Below, piece after piece: positions 45,194 through 54,374 of a DNA stretch of 64,000 nucleotides. The notes under the pieces were generated by a model. It was given only the letters and a program-made list of their open reading frames with translations, ran no database searches and was not told the DNA's origin. Position 1 is the stretch's first letter. The number at the start of each line of letters is the position of its first letter. A program made the position numbers and the translations under genes. This DNA is from Pseudomonas sp. FP2335 (GTDB lineage: Bacteria; Pseudomonadota; Gammaproteobacteria; Pseudomonadales; Pseudomonadaceae). The stretch spans positions 2,997,501 to 3,061,500 of the forward strand of contig NZ_CP117437.1 in the NCBI RefSeq assembly GCF_030687535.1, read 5' to 3'.

Positions 45194-46333
45194 TCAGCGT
45201 CGAGCGGCAGTGCGCCACACCCGCGCAATATCCGCGGCCCGTTCGCGCAACAACCGTGGTGCCTCGCTGCACGCCTGTTCCAGGCTCATCGGACCGGACG
45301 GCAAGGCGAACGCGGCATCGACACCGTGGGCATACATTTGCGCATAACCGTCGCCAAGGGTGCCCGCGATGACGATCACCGGCACATTGTGCCGCTGGGC
45401 GATACGCGCCACGCCAAACGGAGTTTTGCCGCGCAGGGTCTGGGCGTCGAAGCGGCCTTCGCCGGTGATCACCAGGTCGGCACCGCGTACGGCGGCGTCG
45501 AGGCCGACCAGGTCGGCGACGACTTCCACACCGGCGCGAAACTGTGCGCCGAGGAAAGCTTTGGCGGCGAAACCGAGGCCACCGGCCGCACCACTGCCGG
45601 GTTCGTCGCGTACGTCTTTGCGCAGGACTTGGGCGCAGTGGTCGGCGTAGTGACTGAGTGCGGCATCCAGTTGTTGCACTTGCGTGGGATCGGCACCTTT
45701 TTGCGGGCCAAAGATGGTCGAGGCGCCATGAGGGCCACACAGTGGGTTATTGACGTCGGCAGCGATTTCAAAGCGCACCTCGGCCAGGCGTGGGTCAAGC
45801 CGCTCGAGATTGATCCGCGCCAGGCGCGACAAGGCCAGGCCACCCGGTGGCAACGGCTGGTCCTGGGCGTCGAACAACTGCATGCCAAGCGCCTGCATCG
45901 CGCCGGCGCCACCGTCATTGGTGGCGCTGCCGCCAATCGCCAGGATGATGCGCTGTGCACCCAGGTCGAGTGCGGCGCGAATCAGTTCGCCGGTGCCGAA
46001 TGTGGTGCTGCAACAGGCGTCGCGCTGCCCCGGTGGTACCCGTTGCAGGCCGCTGGCTTCGGCCATTTCGATGATCGCCGTGTGGCTGTCGGCCAGCCAG
46101 CCCCAACGCGCGTCAACCGTACCGCGCAGTGGTCCTTGCACTGTTTGGCTGCGCAGTTCGCCGTTACAGGCGGCGAGTACCGATTCCACCGTGCCTTCAC
46201 CCCCATCCGCCATTGGGCACTGGAGCAACTGCGCATCCGGCCAGACGTCGGCCAAGCCTTGGGCAATAGCCTGGGCGACGCCTTCGGCACTCAGGCTGTC
46301 CTTGAACGAGTCGGGGGCGATGATGATCTTCAT
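45194..46333 (-). CDS. garK: glycerate kinase (GarK/GlxK type)
   Basis: 379-residue type-1 glycerate kinase, phosphorylating D-glycerate with ATP to 2- (or 3-) phosphoglycerate. MKIIIAPDSFKDSLSA at the start, CPMADGGEGT, AIGGSATNDGGAGAMQALG, PGSGAAGGLGFA and VITGEGRFDAQTLRGKTPFGVA are the family signatures. The frame is open 42 codons upstream, but ATG 46333 with GGAGAAAG fits. Just upstream on the same strand is a CdaR-type regulator, and divergent from that an ACS-family transporter: together a glycerate or glucarate/galactarate uptake and use module. GarK or GlxK naming is by similarity. Confidence 0.9.
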   Translation of the reverse strand: MKIIIAPDSFKDSLSAEGVAQAIAQGLADVWPDAQLLQCPMADGGEGTVESVLAACNGELRSQTVQGPLRGTVDARWGWLADSHTAIIEMAEASGLQRVPPGQRDACCSTTFGTGELIRAALDLGAQRIILAIGGSATNDGGAGAMQALGMQLFDAQDQPLPPGGLALSRLARINLERLDPRLAEVRFEIAADVNNPLCGPHGASTIFGPQKGADPTQVQQLDAALSHYADHCAQVLRKDVRDEPGSGAAGGLGFAAKAFLGAQFRAGVEVVADLVGLDAAVRGADLVITGEGRFDAQTLRGKTPFGVARIAQRHNVPVIVIAGTLGDGYAQMYAHGVDAAFALPSGPMSLEQACSEAPRLLRERAADIARVWRTAARR

Positions 46334-46424
46334 GGGCTTTCTCCGGTTTTTATAACGCCCATGCTGCCAGTTGGCAGCGCCGATGACGCCGGTCCGATGC
46401 ACAAGTACGGCTGGGCTTTGTTGT

Positions 46425-47531
46425 TCATTCCGACAAAGCCTGGGGCAACAGCTGAACACCGAGGTAGAGCGCGAGCATGCCGTCCAGGGTCAGTGGGTCG
46501 ACGCCACTGAGTTCGGCGATGCGCTCCATGCGGTAACGCAAACTGTTGCGATGGATGCCCAGGGCATCGGCGCAGGCCTGGCTCTGGCCGTCGTGCTCGC
46601 ACCAACTGCGCAGGGTTGCCTGCAATTGGCCGTTGGCGTCCTTGGCCAGCACCTTGCGCAGGGGGTTGAGCAACTCGTCGAGGGCATCATCGTTGCGGTG
46701 GCGCCAGAGCATGACCGGCAGGCGAAAGCGGTTGAGGGTCAGCAGCCGTGTGTGCGGCAGGACATCGCGGCCATAGGCGAGCAAATCGCCGACACGGCGG
46801 TAGCAACGGCGCAGCCCGGGCAAACCGTCGGCTTGCCCGCCGACGGCGACGCGCAGGATGTTCCAGCCCTGGCCTTCGAGCTTTTCCAGCAACCGTGGGT
46901 TATCCACCGGCAGGGCTGCCGGGCGGCACCAGAGCAGGGAAAACTGCGCCGAGCTGACACACCAGCTGTCGGGGTAGCGCGAGGTCAGCCAGGCATTCAA
47001 GGCTTCTGCCGATTGACCCGGGCCCAGTTCAAACAGGTACGGCGTGCGTGCCAGTTGCGGTTTGAGCCCCAGTTGCTGGGCTTCGTCCACCAGACGAGGG
47101 GAGTCGCCGGTTTCGGCCAGCAGCAACGCCAGCAGATCGTCGCAACGCTGGCGCCGCCATTGTTGCTCGGCCTGCTGATGGCGATGGCTGACCAGCATTT
47201 CAGCGGTCATGCGCACCAGCTCGGCGTAAGTGCGCAAGCCTTCCGGTTCGCCGGTGATGCCGAGTACGCCGATCAGGCGCTGGTCATGCAGCAGCGGCAG
47301 GTTGATCCCCGGCTGCACGCCCTTGAGGTGCTTGGCGGTCTGCCCATCGATTTCCACCACACGCCCATTGGCCAGCACCAGTTGCGCGCCTTCATGACGA
47401 GTATTGATGCGCTCCGGCTCGCCGCTGCCGAGAATCAGCCCCTGACTGTCCATGACGTTGACGTTGTAGGGCAGGATGGCCATGGTGCGATCGACAATAT
47501 CCTGCGCCAAGTCATGATCCAGCTCGAACAT
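46425..47531 (-). CDS. cdaR: CdaR/SdaR-type sugar-diacid regulator
   Basis: 368 residues. The N-terminal diacid-recognition domain (1-135: LAQDIVDRTMAILPYNVNVMD, GLILGSGEPERIN, GVQPGINLPLLHDQRLIGVLGITG) is followed by a PucR-type C-terminal helix-turn-helix (about 310-360: ACADALGIHRNSLRYRMERIAELSG). CdaR activates glucarate, galactarate and glycerate genes in E. coli. The start at 47531 (MFELDHDLAQ) has AGGAAAA upstream; the frame is open 13 codons further. It sits between glycerate kinase and the divergent MFS gene and probably controls both. Confidence 0.88.
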   Translation of the reverse strand: MFELDHDLAQDIVDRTMAILPYNVNVMDSQGLILGSGEPERINTRHEGAQLVLANGRVVEIDGQTAKHLKGVQPGINLPLLHDQRLIGVLGITGEPEGLRTYAELVRMTAEMLVSHRHQQAEQQWRRQRCDDLLALLLAETGDSPRLVDEAQQLGLKPQLARTPYLFELGPGQSAEALNAWLTSRYPDSWCVSSAQFSLLWCRPAALPVDNPRLLEKLEGQGWNILRVAVGGQADGLPGLRRCYRRVGDLLAYGRDVLPHTRLLTLNRFRLPVMLWRHRNDDALDELLNPLRKVLAKDANGQLQATLRSWCEHDGQSQACADALGIHRNSLRYRMERIAELSGVDPLTLDGMLALYLGVQLLPQALSE

Positions 47532-47691
47532 GGGGCTATTTTCCTGAAAAAGCGGGTTGTTCACCGGCACAGCGCAAAGGGAGGTTCACTGTGCGCGAGC
47601 ACAAAGACAGTACCCCGTCACGTCACCGAGACTGTTTAGGCGATCAACGTTACCCTCGCATCGCGAAAAATCATAATAAAGAGAGACTGCC

Positions 47692-49002
47692 ATGTCACAG
47701 AGCGCCACTGCCGCACTGGCTACCGATGACGATAAAAACGCCATCTACAAGCGCATCACCCTGCGCCTGATCCCCTTCATTTTCATCTGCTATCTGTTCA
47801 ATTACCTCGACCGGGTAAACGTTGGCTTTGCCAAGTTGCAGATGCTCGATGCCTTGAAGTTCAGCGAAACCGTGTACGGCCTGGGTGCCGGGATCTTCTT
47901 TATCGGTTACGTGCTGTGCGGCGTGCCGAGCAACCTGGCACTGACCAGGTTCGGGCCGCGGCGCTGGATTGCGCTGATGATGATCGTGTGGGGCACCTTG
48001 TCTACGTGCCTGCTGTTCGTCACCACGCCGACGCACTTCTATACCCTGCGTCTGTTTACCGGGGCTGCCGAGGCCGGGTTCTTTCCGGGGGTGGTGCTGT
48101 ATCTCTCGCAGTGGTTCCCGACGTTCCGACGTGGGCGGATCATGGCGCTGTTCATGTCGGCGATTCCGGTCTCGGGCTTGCTGGGCAGCCCGTTCTCCGG
48201 CTGGATCCTCAATCACTTCGCCGCCGGCCAGGGTGGCCTCGCCGGCTGGCAATGGATGTTCCTGCTGCAAGGCATCCCGACCGTGATCCTTGGTGGCCTG
48301 GCTTACTTCCTGCTCAGTGACAGTTTCGCCAACGCCAAGTGGCTCAAGCCCCACGAGCGTGCGGTACTGGAGGCCGATCAGGCGACTGACCTGGCCAATA
48401 AGCCCAAGACCACCTCCGACTCCCTCGCCGAAGTGTTCAAGAACCCGGCGATCTGGGCGTTTGGCCTGATTTATTTCTGCATTCAGAGCGGTGTCTACGC
48501 GATCAACTTCTGGCTGCCGTCGATCATCAAGAACCTGGGCTTCAGCGATAACCTGGTAATCGGCTGGCTCAGTGCAATCCCGTATCTGTTGGCGGCGGTC
48601 TTCATGCTGCTGGTGGGGCGCTCCGCCGACTTGCGCAAGGAGCGTCGTTGGCACCTGGTGGTGCCGATGTTGATGGGGGCGATAGGTCTGGTGATTGCGG
48701 TGAACTTTGCCACGACGCCAGCCATTGCGATTCTTGGCCTGACCATCGCAACGATGGGCGCCCTCACTGGCCTGCCGATGTTCTGGCCAGTACCGACCGC
48801 CATGCTCAGCGCAGGCGCGGCGGCAGGTGGCTTGGCGTTGATCAACTCCATGGGACAGATGGCCGGGTTCCTCAGCCCCTATATCGTCGGCTTTGTGAAG
48901 GATGCCACCGGGTCGACGGACATGGCGTTGTACCTGCTGGCGGCGGTGATTGTGGCCGGTAGCGTGCTGGCCCTGCGCATGACCCGCAGCCTCAAGGTTT
49001 AA
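47692..49002 (+). CDS. MFS transporter, anion:cation symporter (ACS) family
   Basis: 436 residues, twelve helices. Family marks are RLIPFIFICYLFNYLDRVNVGFAKLQM at the start, FFIGYVLCGVPSNL, AEAGFFPGVVLYLSQWFP and the long cytosolic loop before the seventh helix. ACS members import organic anions such as glucarate, tartrate, phthalate or glycerate with protons. The divergent CdaR-type regulator and glycerate kinase point to glycerate or an aldaric acid as cargo (inference). GAGAGA precedes the ATG; 160 bp separates it from cdaR. Confidence 0.88.
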   Translation: MSQSATAALATDDDKNAIYKRITLRLIPFIFICYLFNYLDRVNVGFAKLQMLDALKFSETVYGLGAGIFFIGYVLCGVPSNLALTRFGPRRWIALMMIVWGTLSTCLLFVTTPTHFYTLRLFTGAAEAGFFPGVVLYLSQWFPTFRRGRIMALFMSAIPVSGLLGSPFSGWILNHFAAGQGGLAGWQWMFLLQGIPTVILGGLAYFLLSDSFANAKWLKPHERAVLEADQATDLANKPKTTSDSLAEVFKNPAIWAFGLIYFCIQSGVYAINFWLPSIIKNLGFSDNLVIGWLSAIPYLLAAVFMLLVGRSADLRKERRWHLVVPMLMGAIGLVIAVNFATTPAIAILGLTIATMGALTGLPMFWPVPTAMLSAGAAAGGLALINSMGQMAGFLSPYIVGFVKDATGSTDMALYLLAAVIVAGSVLALRMTRSLKV

Positions 49003-49015
49003 CGCGGCCCATGTA

Positions 49016-49128
49016 GGAGATGGCGTGTGTGGGAGTGGGCTTGATCACGAAAGCGGTGGGTCAGTGAATACACCTTTGACTGATACACCGCTTTCGCGAG
49101 CAAGCCCGCTCCCACACAAGCCATCTCC
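49016..49128. repeat. REPIN-like long hairpin
   Basis: GTGTGGGAGTGGGCTTGATC (49027 on) is a diverged REP copy, inverted against CGCGAGCAAGCCCGCTCCCA (within 49094-49113). The outer flanks also pair: GGAGATGGC at 49016 with GCCATCTCC ending at 49128, one mismatch over 18 bp. It lies between the MFS stop and the convergent SDR gene, as the first REPIN lies between convergent operons. Confidence 0.88.
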
Positions 49129-49146
49129 CAAAGGCCTATTGCGCAG

Positions 49147-49851
49147 TTACAACAGGCCGCCGCCGTCGATGTCGATGACACTGCCGGTGATGTAGCCGTT
49201 TTCCATGGCCAGCACGTAACCTGCCGCCACTTCTTCCGCCTGCCCTACCCGACCAACCGGCAACGCGCTGCCCGCCTTGGCGAACATCGCCAGTCGCTGC
49301 TCTTCGGCCAAGCCTGCATACGCGGGCGTATCAATCACCCCCGGGCTGATCACATTGACCCGACGCGGCGCCAGCTCCTTGGCCAATTGTTTGCCCAGTG
49401 CCTCGGTCGCGGCATTGATGCCGATCTTGATGAACTGCCCCGGCACCACTTTGCGGCCCAACTGCCCGGAAGTCAGGCTGATGCTGCCGTGCGCGTCAAG
49501 GAATGGCAGCGCCAGTTGGATCGCACGCAACGAGCCCCAGAGTTTGACGTTGAAATTGTCCTGGGCCTCGTGCAGATCGGTGTCTGTCAGGGCCTTGGCG
49601 CGTACGTTCGGTCCCGAGGTGTAGACCAGGTGATCAAAATGCCCGACGCTTTCGAACAGGCGCTGTAGCGAGGCTGCGTCGGTGACATCCACCGGCTCGC
49701 TGCGCAGGCCGTGTTCGGCGCTCGACGTCAGGCGGCGGCCAGCCAATACCACGTGGGCGCCTCGGGCGGCGGCGGCCTTGGCCACGGCCGCGCCTATACC
49801 GCTGCTGCCACCAATGACGATCACGGTTTTGCCGTTCAGGGGAGAAGTCAT
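49147..49851 (-). CDS. short-chain dehydrogenase/reductase
   Basis: 234-residue SDR oxidoreductase. The NADP-type Rossmann motif is VIGGSSGIGAAVAKAAAARG with an Arg after beta-2 (LAGRRLTS), suggesting NADPH. The usual YxxxK catalytic pair is altered: after SLTSGQLGRKVVPG the sequence reads FIKIGINAATEALGKQLAKEL, where the Tyr is replaced (IKIGINAA), so the standard Tyr is not evident. It ends with the SDR tail NGYITGSVIDIDGGGLL. It is divergent from the LysR gene at 49953, its likely regulator. Substrate unknown. Confidence 0.83.
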   Translation of the reverse strand: MTSPLNGKTVIVIGGSSGIGAAVAKAAAARGAHVVLAGRRLTSSAEHGLRSEPVDVTDAASLQRLFESVGHFDHLVYTSGPNVRAKALTDTDLHEAQDNFNVKLWGSLRAIQLALPFLDAHGSISLTSGQLGRKVVPGQFIKIGINAATEALGKQLAKELAPRRVNVISPGVIDTPAYAGLAEEQRLAMFAKAGSALPVGRVGQAEEVAAGYVLAMENGYITGSVIDIDGGGLL

Positions 49852-49952
49852 GAAGAACTGTCCTGGTTGAGAAAGTGAGCGTTCATCTTCTCAGCTTGGT
49901 AATCGGCGAAAAATCCCGGTAAAACGACAAGATCTTTAAAGGATTTTTATAA

Positions 49953-50855
49953 ATGAGCTCGATCCTTGATCTGGAAGTCTTCGTGCGCACCGCCGACACC
50001 GGCAGCCTTTCGGCGGCTGCGCGAGGCCTGAACCTGACGCCTGCGGCCGCGAGCATCGCCCTCAAGCGCCTGGAGACGCGCCTGGGTTTTCGTCTGCTGG
50101 CCCGTTCTACACGCAGCATGCGCCTGACCGAAGAAGGCCGGCGCTACCTCGACAGCGTGCGCGTGGCGCTGGCCGCCTTGTCGGAGGGCGAGCAGGCGCT
50201 GAAGCAGCAAAACCAAGGCCTGAGCGGCCTGCTGCAAGTGGCCGCGCCATCGGACTTCGGGCGTAATGTGGTGCTCGGTTGGCTGGATGAGTTCAAGGCC
50301 CAACACCCCAATATCCGCCTGCAACTGATGCTCAACGACAGCAATGCCGACCTGTTCCGCGAAACCATCGACATCGCCCTGCGCTTTGGCGTGCCCCAGG
50401 ACTCCAGCCTGGTGGCGCTGCCGATCGCCCCCGCGCATTGCCGCGTCGCCGTCGCCAGCCCCGCGTACCTTGCACGCCACGGTACGCCCCAGGCGCCCCT
50501 GGAGCTGTCGCAGCACAGCGCGCTGCGGTACATGCGCCAAGGCCAGATCAGCAAGACCTGGCGTTTTCGCCGCGCCAACGAGCTGCAAGACGTCGACGTG
50601 AGCGGAGATTTCCTCAGTGATGACGGCGAAATCGTACGCCGCTGGGCATTGGCCGGGCACGGTATTGCCTACAAGGCCAGGCTGGATGTCATCGGCGATA
50701 TTCGCGCTGGCCGGCTGCTGGCGCTGTTCGAGGATTGGCAGGGAGAGCCCGCCCCCTTGAACCTGATGTGCCCACATCGGCTGCAAGTGTCGGAGCGGGT
50801 GAAGGTGCTGCATCGATTTCTCCAGGAGCGTTGCCAGGCCTTGCTGAGCACATGA
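49953..50855 (+). CDS. LysR-type transcriptional regulator
   Basis: 300 residues. The N-terminal winged helix (LEVFVRTADTGSLSAAARGLNLTPAAASIALKRLE) and the type 2 periplasmic-binding-like effector domain follow the LTTR plan, of the CrgA/DmlR-like group. AAAGGA precedes the ATG. It is divergent from the SDR gene (101 bp apart) and followed 82 bp later by an aldo-keto reductase, so either oxidoreductase may be its target. The inducer is unknown. Confidence 0.9.
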   Translation: MSSILDLEVFVRTADTGSLSAAARGLNLTPAAASIALKRLETRLGFRLLARSTRSMRLTEEGRRYLDSVRVALAALSEGEQALKQQNQGLSGLLQVAAPSDFGRNVVLGWLDEFKAQHPNIRLQLMLNDSNADLFRETIDIALRFGVPQDSSLVALPIAPAHCRVAVASPAYLARHGTPQAPLELSQHSALRYMRQGQISKTWRFRRANELQDVDVSGDFLSDDGEIVRRWALAGHGIAYKARLDVIGDIRAGRLLALFEDWQGEPAPLNLMCPHRLQVSERVKVLHRFLQERCQALLST

Positions 50856-50937
50856 AGAAACGCGTGCGGGGCTTGTTCCAGAGCCTGCGAGTCTGGTATT
50901 GCATAACCCACGTTTCACCGCCAGAAAGGAGCTATCC

Positions 50938-51948
50938 ATGATCTACCGCACATTGGGCCAGTCCGGCTTGAAGGTCAGTGCCTTGACCCTGGGCACCATG
51001 ATGTTTGGCGAGCAGACCAACACCGAGGACTCGCTGCGCATCATCGACAAGGCCTGGGACCAGGGCATCAATTTTATCGACACCGCTGACGTCTATACCG
51101 GTGGGCGCTCCGAGGAAATCGTCGGCGAGGCCATCGCCCGTCATCGTGACGATTGGATCGTCGCCTCCAAAGTCGCGATCGGCCCCACCGATGGCCTGCC
51201 CAACCGCAGCGGCCTGAGCCGCAAGCGCATCTTCAATGCCCTGGAAGCCAGCCTGACCCGCCTCGATACCGACTACCTGGACATCTATTACCTGCACCGC
51301 GAAGACCATGACACGCCGCTGGAAGTGACCATCTCGGCGATCGGCGACCTGATCCGCCAGGGCAAGATCCGTTACTGGGGGCTGTCCAACTACCGTGGCT
51401 GGCGCATTGCCGAAGTGATCCGGGTGGCCGAGCGCCTGGGTGTCGACAAGCCGGTGATCAGCCAGCCGCTGTACAACATCGTCAACCGTCAGGCCGAGGT
51501 CGAGCAACTCACGGCAGCGGCGGCCTATGGCTTGGGCGTGGTGCCTTACAGCCCACTGGCGCGGGGGGTGCTCAGCGGCAAGTACGCGCCGGATGTCACG
51601 CCCGAAGCCGGCAGCCGCGCCGCGCGCCAGGACAAGCGCATCCTCGAAACCGAATGGCGCGTGGAGTCGCTGCGCATCGCCCAGCAGATCCAGCAATACA
51701 CCCAGGGGCGTGGCGTGGGGATCGTCGAATTTGCGATTGCGTGGGTGTTGAACAACGCCGCGGTGAGCTCGGCGATTGTCGGACCGCGTACCGAAGCACA
51801 GTGGGATGCCTACATTGGGGCGCTGGAGGTGAAGGTCACGGCAGCGGATGAGGCGTTTATTGATTCGCTGGTGACGCCGGGGCATTCGTCTACGCCGGGG
51901 TTCAATGATGTCGGGCATTTTGTGTCGGGCCGAGTCGCACGGACGTAA
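50938..51948 (+). CDS. aldo/keto reductase
   Basis: 336-residue NADPH-dependent oxidoreductase with a TIM barrel. The catalytic tetrad is visible: Asp and Tyr in FIDTADVYTGGRSEEIVG, Lys in IVASKVAIGP, His in DIYYLHRED. The C-terminal NADPH site includes SAIVGPRTEAQWDAY. It resembles the YghZ/Kv-beta-like AKR group (MIYRTLGQSGLKVSALTLGTM). AAAGGAG lies 7 bp before the ATG at 50938; the frame is open 13 codons upstream. Probably detoxifies or reduces aldehydes; the neighbouring LysR and SDR may share its control. Confidence 0.9.
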   Translation: MIYRTLGQSGLKVSALTLGTMMFGEQTNTEDSLRIIDKAWDQGINFIDTADVYTGGRSEEIVGEAIARHRDDWIVASKVAIGPTDGLPNRSGLSRKRIFNALEASLTRLDTDYLDIYYLHREDHDTPLEVTISAIGDLIRQGKIRYWGLSNYRGWRIAEVIRVAERLGVDKPVISQPLYNIVNRQAEVEQLTAAAAYGLGVVPYSPLARGVLSGKYAPDVTPEAGSRAARQDKRILETEWRVESLRIAQQIQQYTQGRGVGIVEFAIAWVLNNAAVSSAIVGPRTEAQWDAYIGALEVKVTAADEAFIDSLVTPGHSSTPGFNDVGHFVSGRVART

Positions 51949-52112
51949 CCGCACTGTGGTGACCAGGGCGCTTGCTGTGGCGAGCGCCCTTGGGACAGAT
52001 TGGACGGGCGGGAGATTTTCCTGGAAAACGCCCCAAAACAGCGCACCTCTTTCACGCCAAAAGCACCATAATCCCCTCCTCTCTTGTCTCAATCGGTTTT
52101 CGCGAGGACTGC

Positions 52113-52994
52113 GTGTCTAAAGGTGTGGTGTTATCGGTGTTGGCCTCGGTGTTGTTTGCCGTGATGTATTACTTCACATCACTGCTCACGCCATTGAGCG
52201 GCCTGGAGATTTTCGGCTGGCGCATGCTGCTGACCGTGCCGTGCATGACGGTGTTCATGATCATCAGCGGCGAATGGCGACGGGTGTGGGAATTGCTGCA
52301 GATGCTTGCACACAAGCCGCGGCTGATCGGTGGTGTGCTGCTGTCTTCGGCGTTGCTGGGCGTGCAGTTGTGGCTGTTCATGTGGGCGCCGCTCAATGGG
52401 CGCAGCCTGGATGTATCGGTGGGGTATTTCCTGTTGCCGCTGACCATGGTGCTGACCGGACGCCTGGTGTACGGCGAGCGCTTGTCGCGCCTGCAGCAGA
52501 TCGCAGTGCTTTTTGCCGGGCTCGGGGTATTGAACGAGCTGTATCAGGCCGGTGGTTTTTCCTGGGCGACCTTGGTGGTGATCATCGGTTACCCCGTCTA
52601 TTTCATCGTGCGCAAGTACCTGACCACCGACCACTTGGGCGGGCTGTGGCTGGATATGGCGTTGATGCTGCCCGTGGCATGGTGGTTCGTGCAGCACGGC
52701 GAGCAAGGTTTTGCGGTGATGGACAGCCACCCCAAGTTGTATGGGTTGATTCCCATGCTCGGGGTCATCAGTGCATCAGCGCTGGTGAGTTACATCATTG
52801 CCAGCCGCTTGCTGGCATTCAGTTTGTTCGGGCTGCTCAGTTATGTGGAACCGGTGCTACTGCTGGGCGTGGCGCTGATCCTGGGTGAAGGGATCAAGGG
52901 CGGCGAATGGCTGACCTATATCCCCATCTGGCTGGCGGTGATGGTGCTGGTGTACGAGGGCTTCAAGCATCTGGTACGCCAGCGCAAGGCATGA
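52113..52994 (+). CDS. rarD: RarD-like EamA (DMT) transporter
   Basis: 293 residues, ten helices, of the chloramphenicol-sensitive RarD type of the drug/metabolite transporter superfamily. RarD traits are the N-terminal SKGVVLSVLASVLFAVMYYF, PLSGLEIFGWRMLLTVPCM, and LWLFMWAPLNGRSLDVSVGYFLLPL (cited around NGRSLDVSVGYF). I chose the GTG at 52113, with GAGG 5 bp upstream; the frame is open 47 codons more without a ribosome site. Cargo unknown. A bidirectional terminator follows, shared with hpd. Confidence 0.83.
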   Translation: MSKGVVLSVLASVLFAVMYYFTSLLTPLSGLEIFGWRMLLTVPCMTVFMIISGEWRRVWELLQMLAHKPRLIGGVLLSSALLGVQLWLFMWAPLNGRSLDVSVGYFLLPLTMVLTGRLVYGERLSRLQQIAVLFAGLGVLNELYQAGGFSWATLVVIIGYPVYFIVRKYLTTDHLGGLWLDMALMLPVAWWFVQHGEQGFAVMDSHPKLYGLIPMLGVISASALVSYIIASRLLAFSLFGLLSYVEPVLLLGVALILGEGIKGGEWLTYIPIWLAVMVLVYEGFKHLVRQRKA

Positions 52995-53006
52995 ATGACA
53001 GGCCTG

Positions 53007-53034
53007 AAAAAACCCGGTGAATACCGGGTTTTTT
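53007..53034. terminator. bidirectional intrinsic terminator between rarD-like gene and hpd
   Basis: AAAAAACCCGGT-GAAT-ACCGGGTTTTTT is a perfect 12-bp stem with T6 on either strand, 12 bp after one stop and 15 bp from the other. Confidence 0.92.
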
Positions 53035-53048
53035 ATTTTTCGAGGACG

Positions 53049-54125
53049 TCAGTCGGTGGCCAACACGCCACGACGCACCTGATCCCGCTCAATCGACTCG
53101 AACAATGCCTTGAAGTTGCCTTCGCCGAATCCATCGTCGCCCTTGCGCTGGATGAACTCGAAGAACACCGGGCCCATCAGGGTTTCCGAGAAGATCTGCA
53201 GCAGCAGGCGCTTGTCGCCTTCGATGGACGAACCGTCCAGCAGAATGCCACGGGCTTGCAGTTGGTCTACCGGCTCGCCGTGGTTCGGCAGGCGGCCTTC
53301 GAGCATTTCGTAGTAGGTGTCCGGCGGTGCGGTCATGAAGCGCATGCCGATATTCTTCAGCTTGTCCCAGGTCTTGACCAGGTCGTCGGTGAGGAATGCC
53401 ACGTGCTGGATACCCTCGCCGTTGAACTGCATCAGGAACTCTTCGATCTGCCCGGCGCCCTTGGAGGACTCCTCGTTCAGCGGGATGCGGATCATGCCGT
53501 CCGGGGCGCTCATGGCCTTGGACGTCAGGCCGGTGTACTCGCCCTTGATGTCGAAGTAGCGCGCTTCGCGGAAATTGAACAGTTTTTCGTAGAAGTTCGC
53601 CCAATAGGCCATGCGCCCACGGTAGACGTTGTGGGTCAGGTGGTCGATGACCTTGAGGCCGGCGCCTTGGGGGTTGCGGTCCACGCCATCGAGGAAAACG
53701 AAGTCGATGTCGTAGATCGAGCTGCCTTCGCCGAAACGATCGATCAGGTACAGCGGCGCACCGCCGATGCCTTTGATGGCCGGCAGGTTCAGTTCCATCG
53801 GGCCGGTCTCGATATGGATCGGCTGCGCGCCCAGCTCAAGGGCGCGGTTATAGGCTTGTTGCGAGTCCTTGACGCGAAACGCCATGCCGCATACCGACGG
53901 GCCGTGTTCGGCCGCGAAGTAGGACGCGATGCTGTGGGGTTCGTTGTTGAGGATCAGGTTGATTTCGCCCTGGCGATACAGGTGCACGTTCTTCGAACGG
54001 TGGGTCGCCACTTTGCTGAAGCCCATGATCTCGAAGATCGGCTCCAGGACGCCCGGCGTTGGTGATGCGAATTCGATGAATTCAAAGCCCATCAGGCCCA
54101 TTGGGTTTTCGTATAGATCTGCCAT
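53049..54125 (-). CDS. hpd: 4-hydroxyphenylpyruvate dioxygenase
   Basis: 358-residue non-heme Fe(II) enzyme converting 4-hydroxyphenylpyruvate to homogentisate in tyrosine catabolism. The metal ligands are His162 ([10 protein letters not shown]), His241 ([11 protein letters not shown]) and Glu323 ([10 protein letters not shown]), equal to 161/240/322 in the P. fluorescens crystal numbering that omits Met. Length agrees exactly with that enzyme. The start is ATG 54125 ([19 protein letters not shown]); an upstream in-frame ATG at 54143 exists. It shares a terminator with the RarD-like gene. The hmg/fah/mai genes are not in the window. A 249-bp region upstream, before the EamA gene, should hold its promoter. 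Confidence 0.96.
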   Translation of the reverse strand: MADLYENPMGLMGFEFIEFASPTPGVLEPIFEIMGFSKVATHRSKNVHLYRQGEINLILNNEPHSIASYFAAEHGPSVCGMAFRVKDSQQAYNRALELGAQPIHIETGPMELNLPAIKGIGGAPLYLIDRFGEGSSIYDIDFVFLDGVDRNPQGAGLKVIDHLTHNVYRGRMAYWANFYEKLFNFREARYFDIKGEYTGLTSKAMSAPDGMIRIPLNEESSKGAGQIEEFLMQFNGEGIQHVAFLTDDLVKTWDKLKNIGMRFMTAPPDTYYEMLEGRLPNHGEPVDQLQARGILLDGSSIEGDKRLLLQIFSETLMGPVFFEFIQRKGDDGFGEGNFKALFESIERDQVRRGVLATD

Positions 54126-54296
54126 GATTTGGCGCCTCATCATTTCTTGTCATTAACCATCGAGTTAGGTGCGAGCAAGGATGAGGTCTGACGGTGGCGC
54201 GCAGGAAAGGCCTCGCACACTGCGGGCGAGGAAGTCACCAAAGATGAGGGGGGAGCCGAGTAGCTTCATGGTTACATCAGTCTCTGACGGCCGAGG

Positions 54297-54312
54297 CTTG
54301 CGTGAGCGCAAG
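54297..54312. promoter_or_regulatory. inverted repeat upstream of hpd
   Basis: CTTGCG-N4-CGCAAG, a perfect 6-bp inverted repeat about 170 bp before the hpd start, lies in the 249-bp gene-free region. It may be an operator or a transcript hairpin; no regulator is assigned. Confidence 0.35.
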
Positions 54313-54374
54313 TCCATATTCTTGTATGCGTAAATCGATTCTACACAGCGTAACAGTATTTGTCCGTACTCTTA

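Noticed and set aside
44076..45740. 554-codon reading of the DUF1176 gene
   Set aside because: The first 200 codons lie over glycerate kinase and are Arg/Pro-rich shadow; the signal peptide and GGAGAG place the start at 45140.
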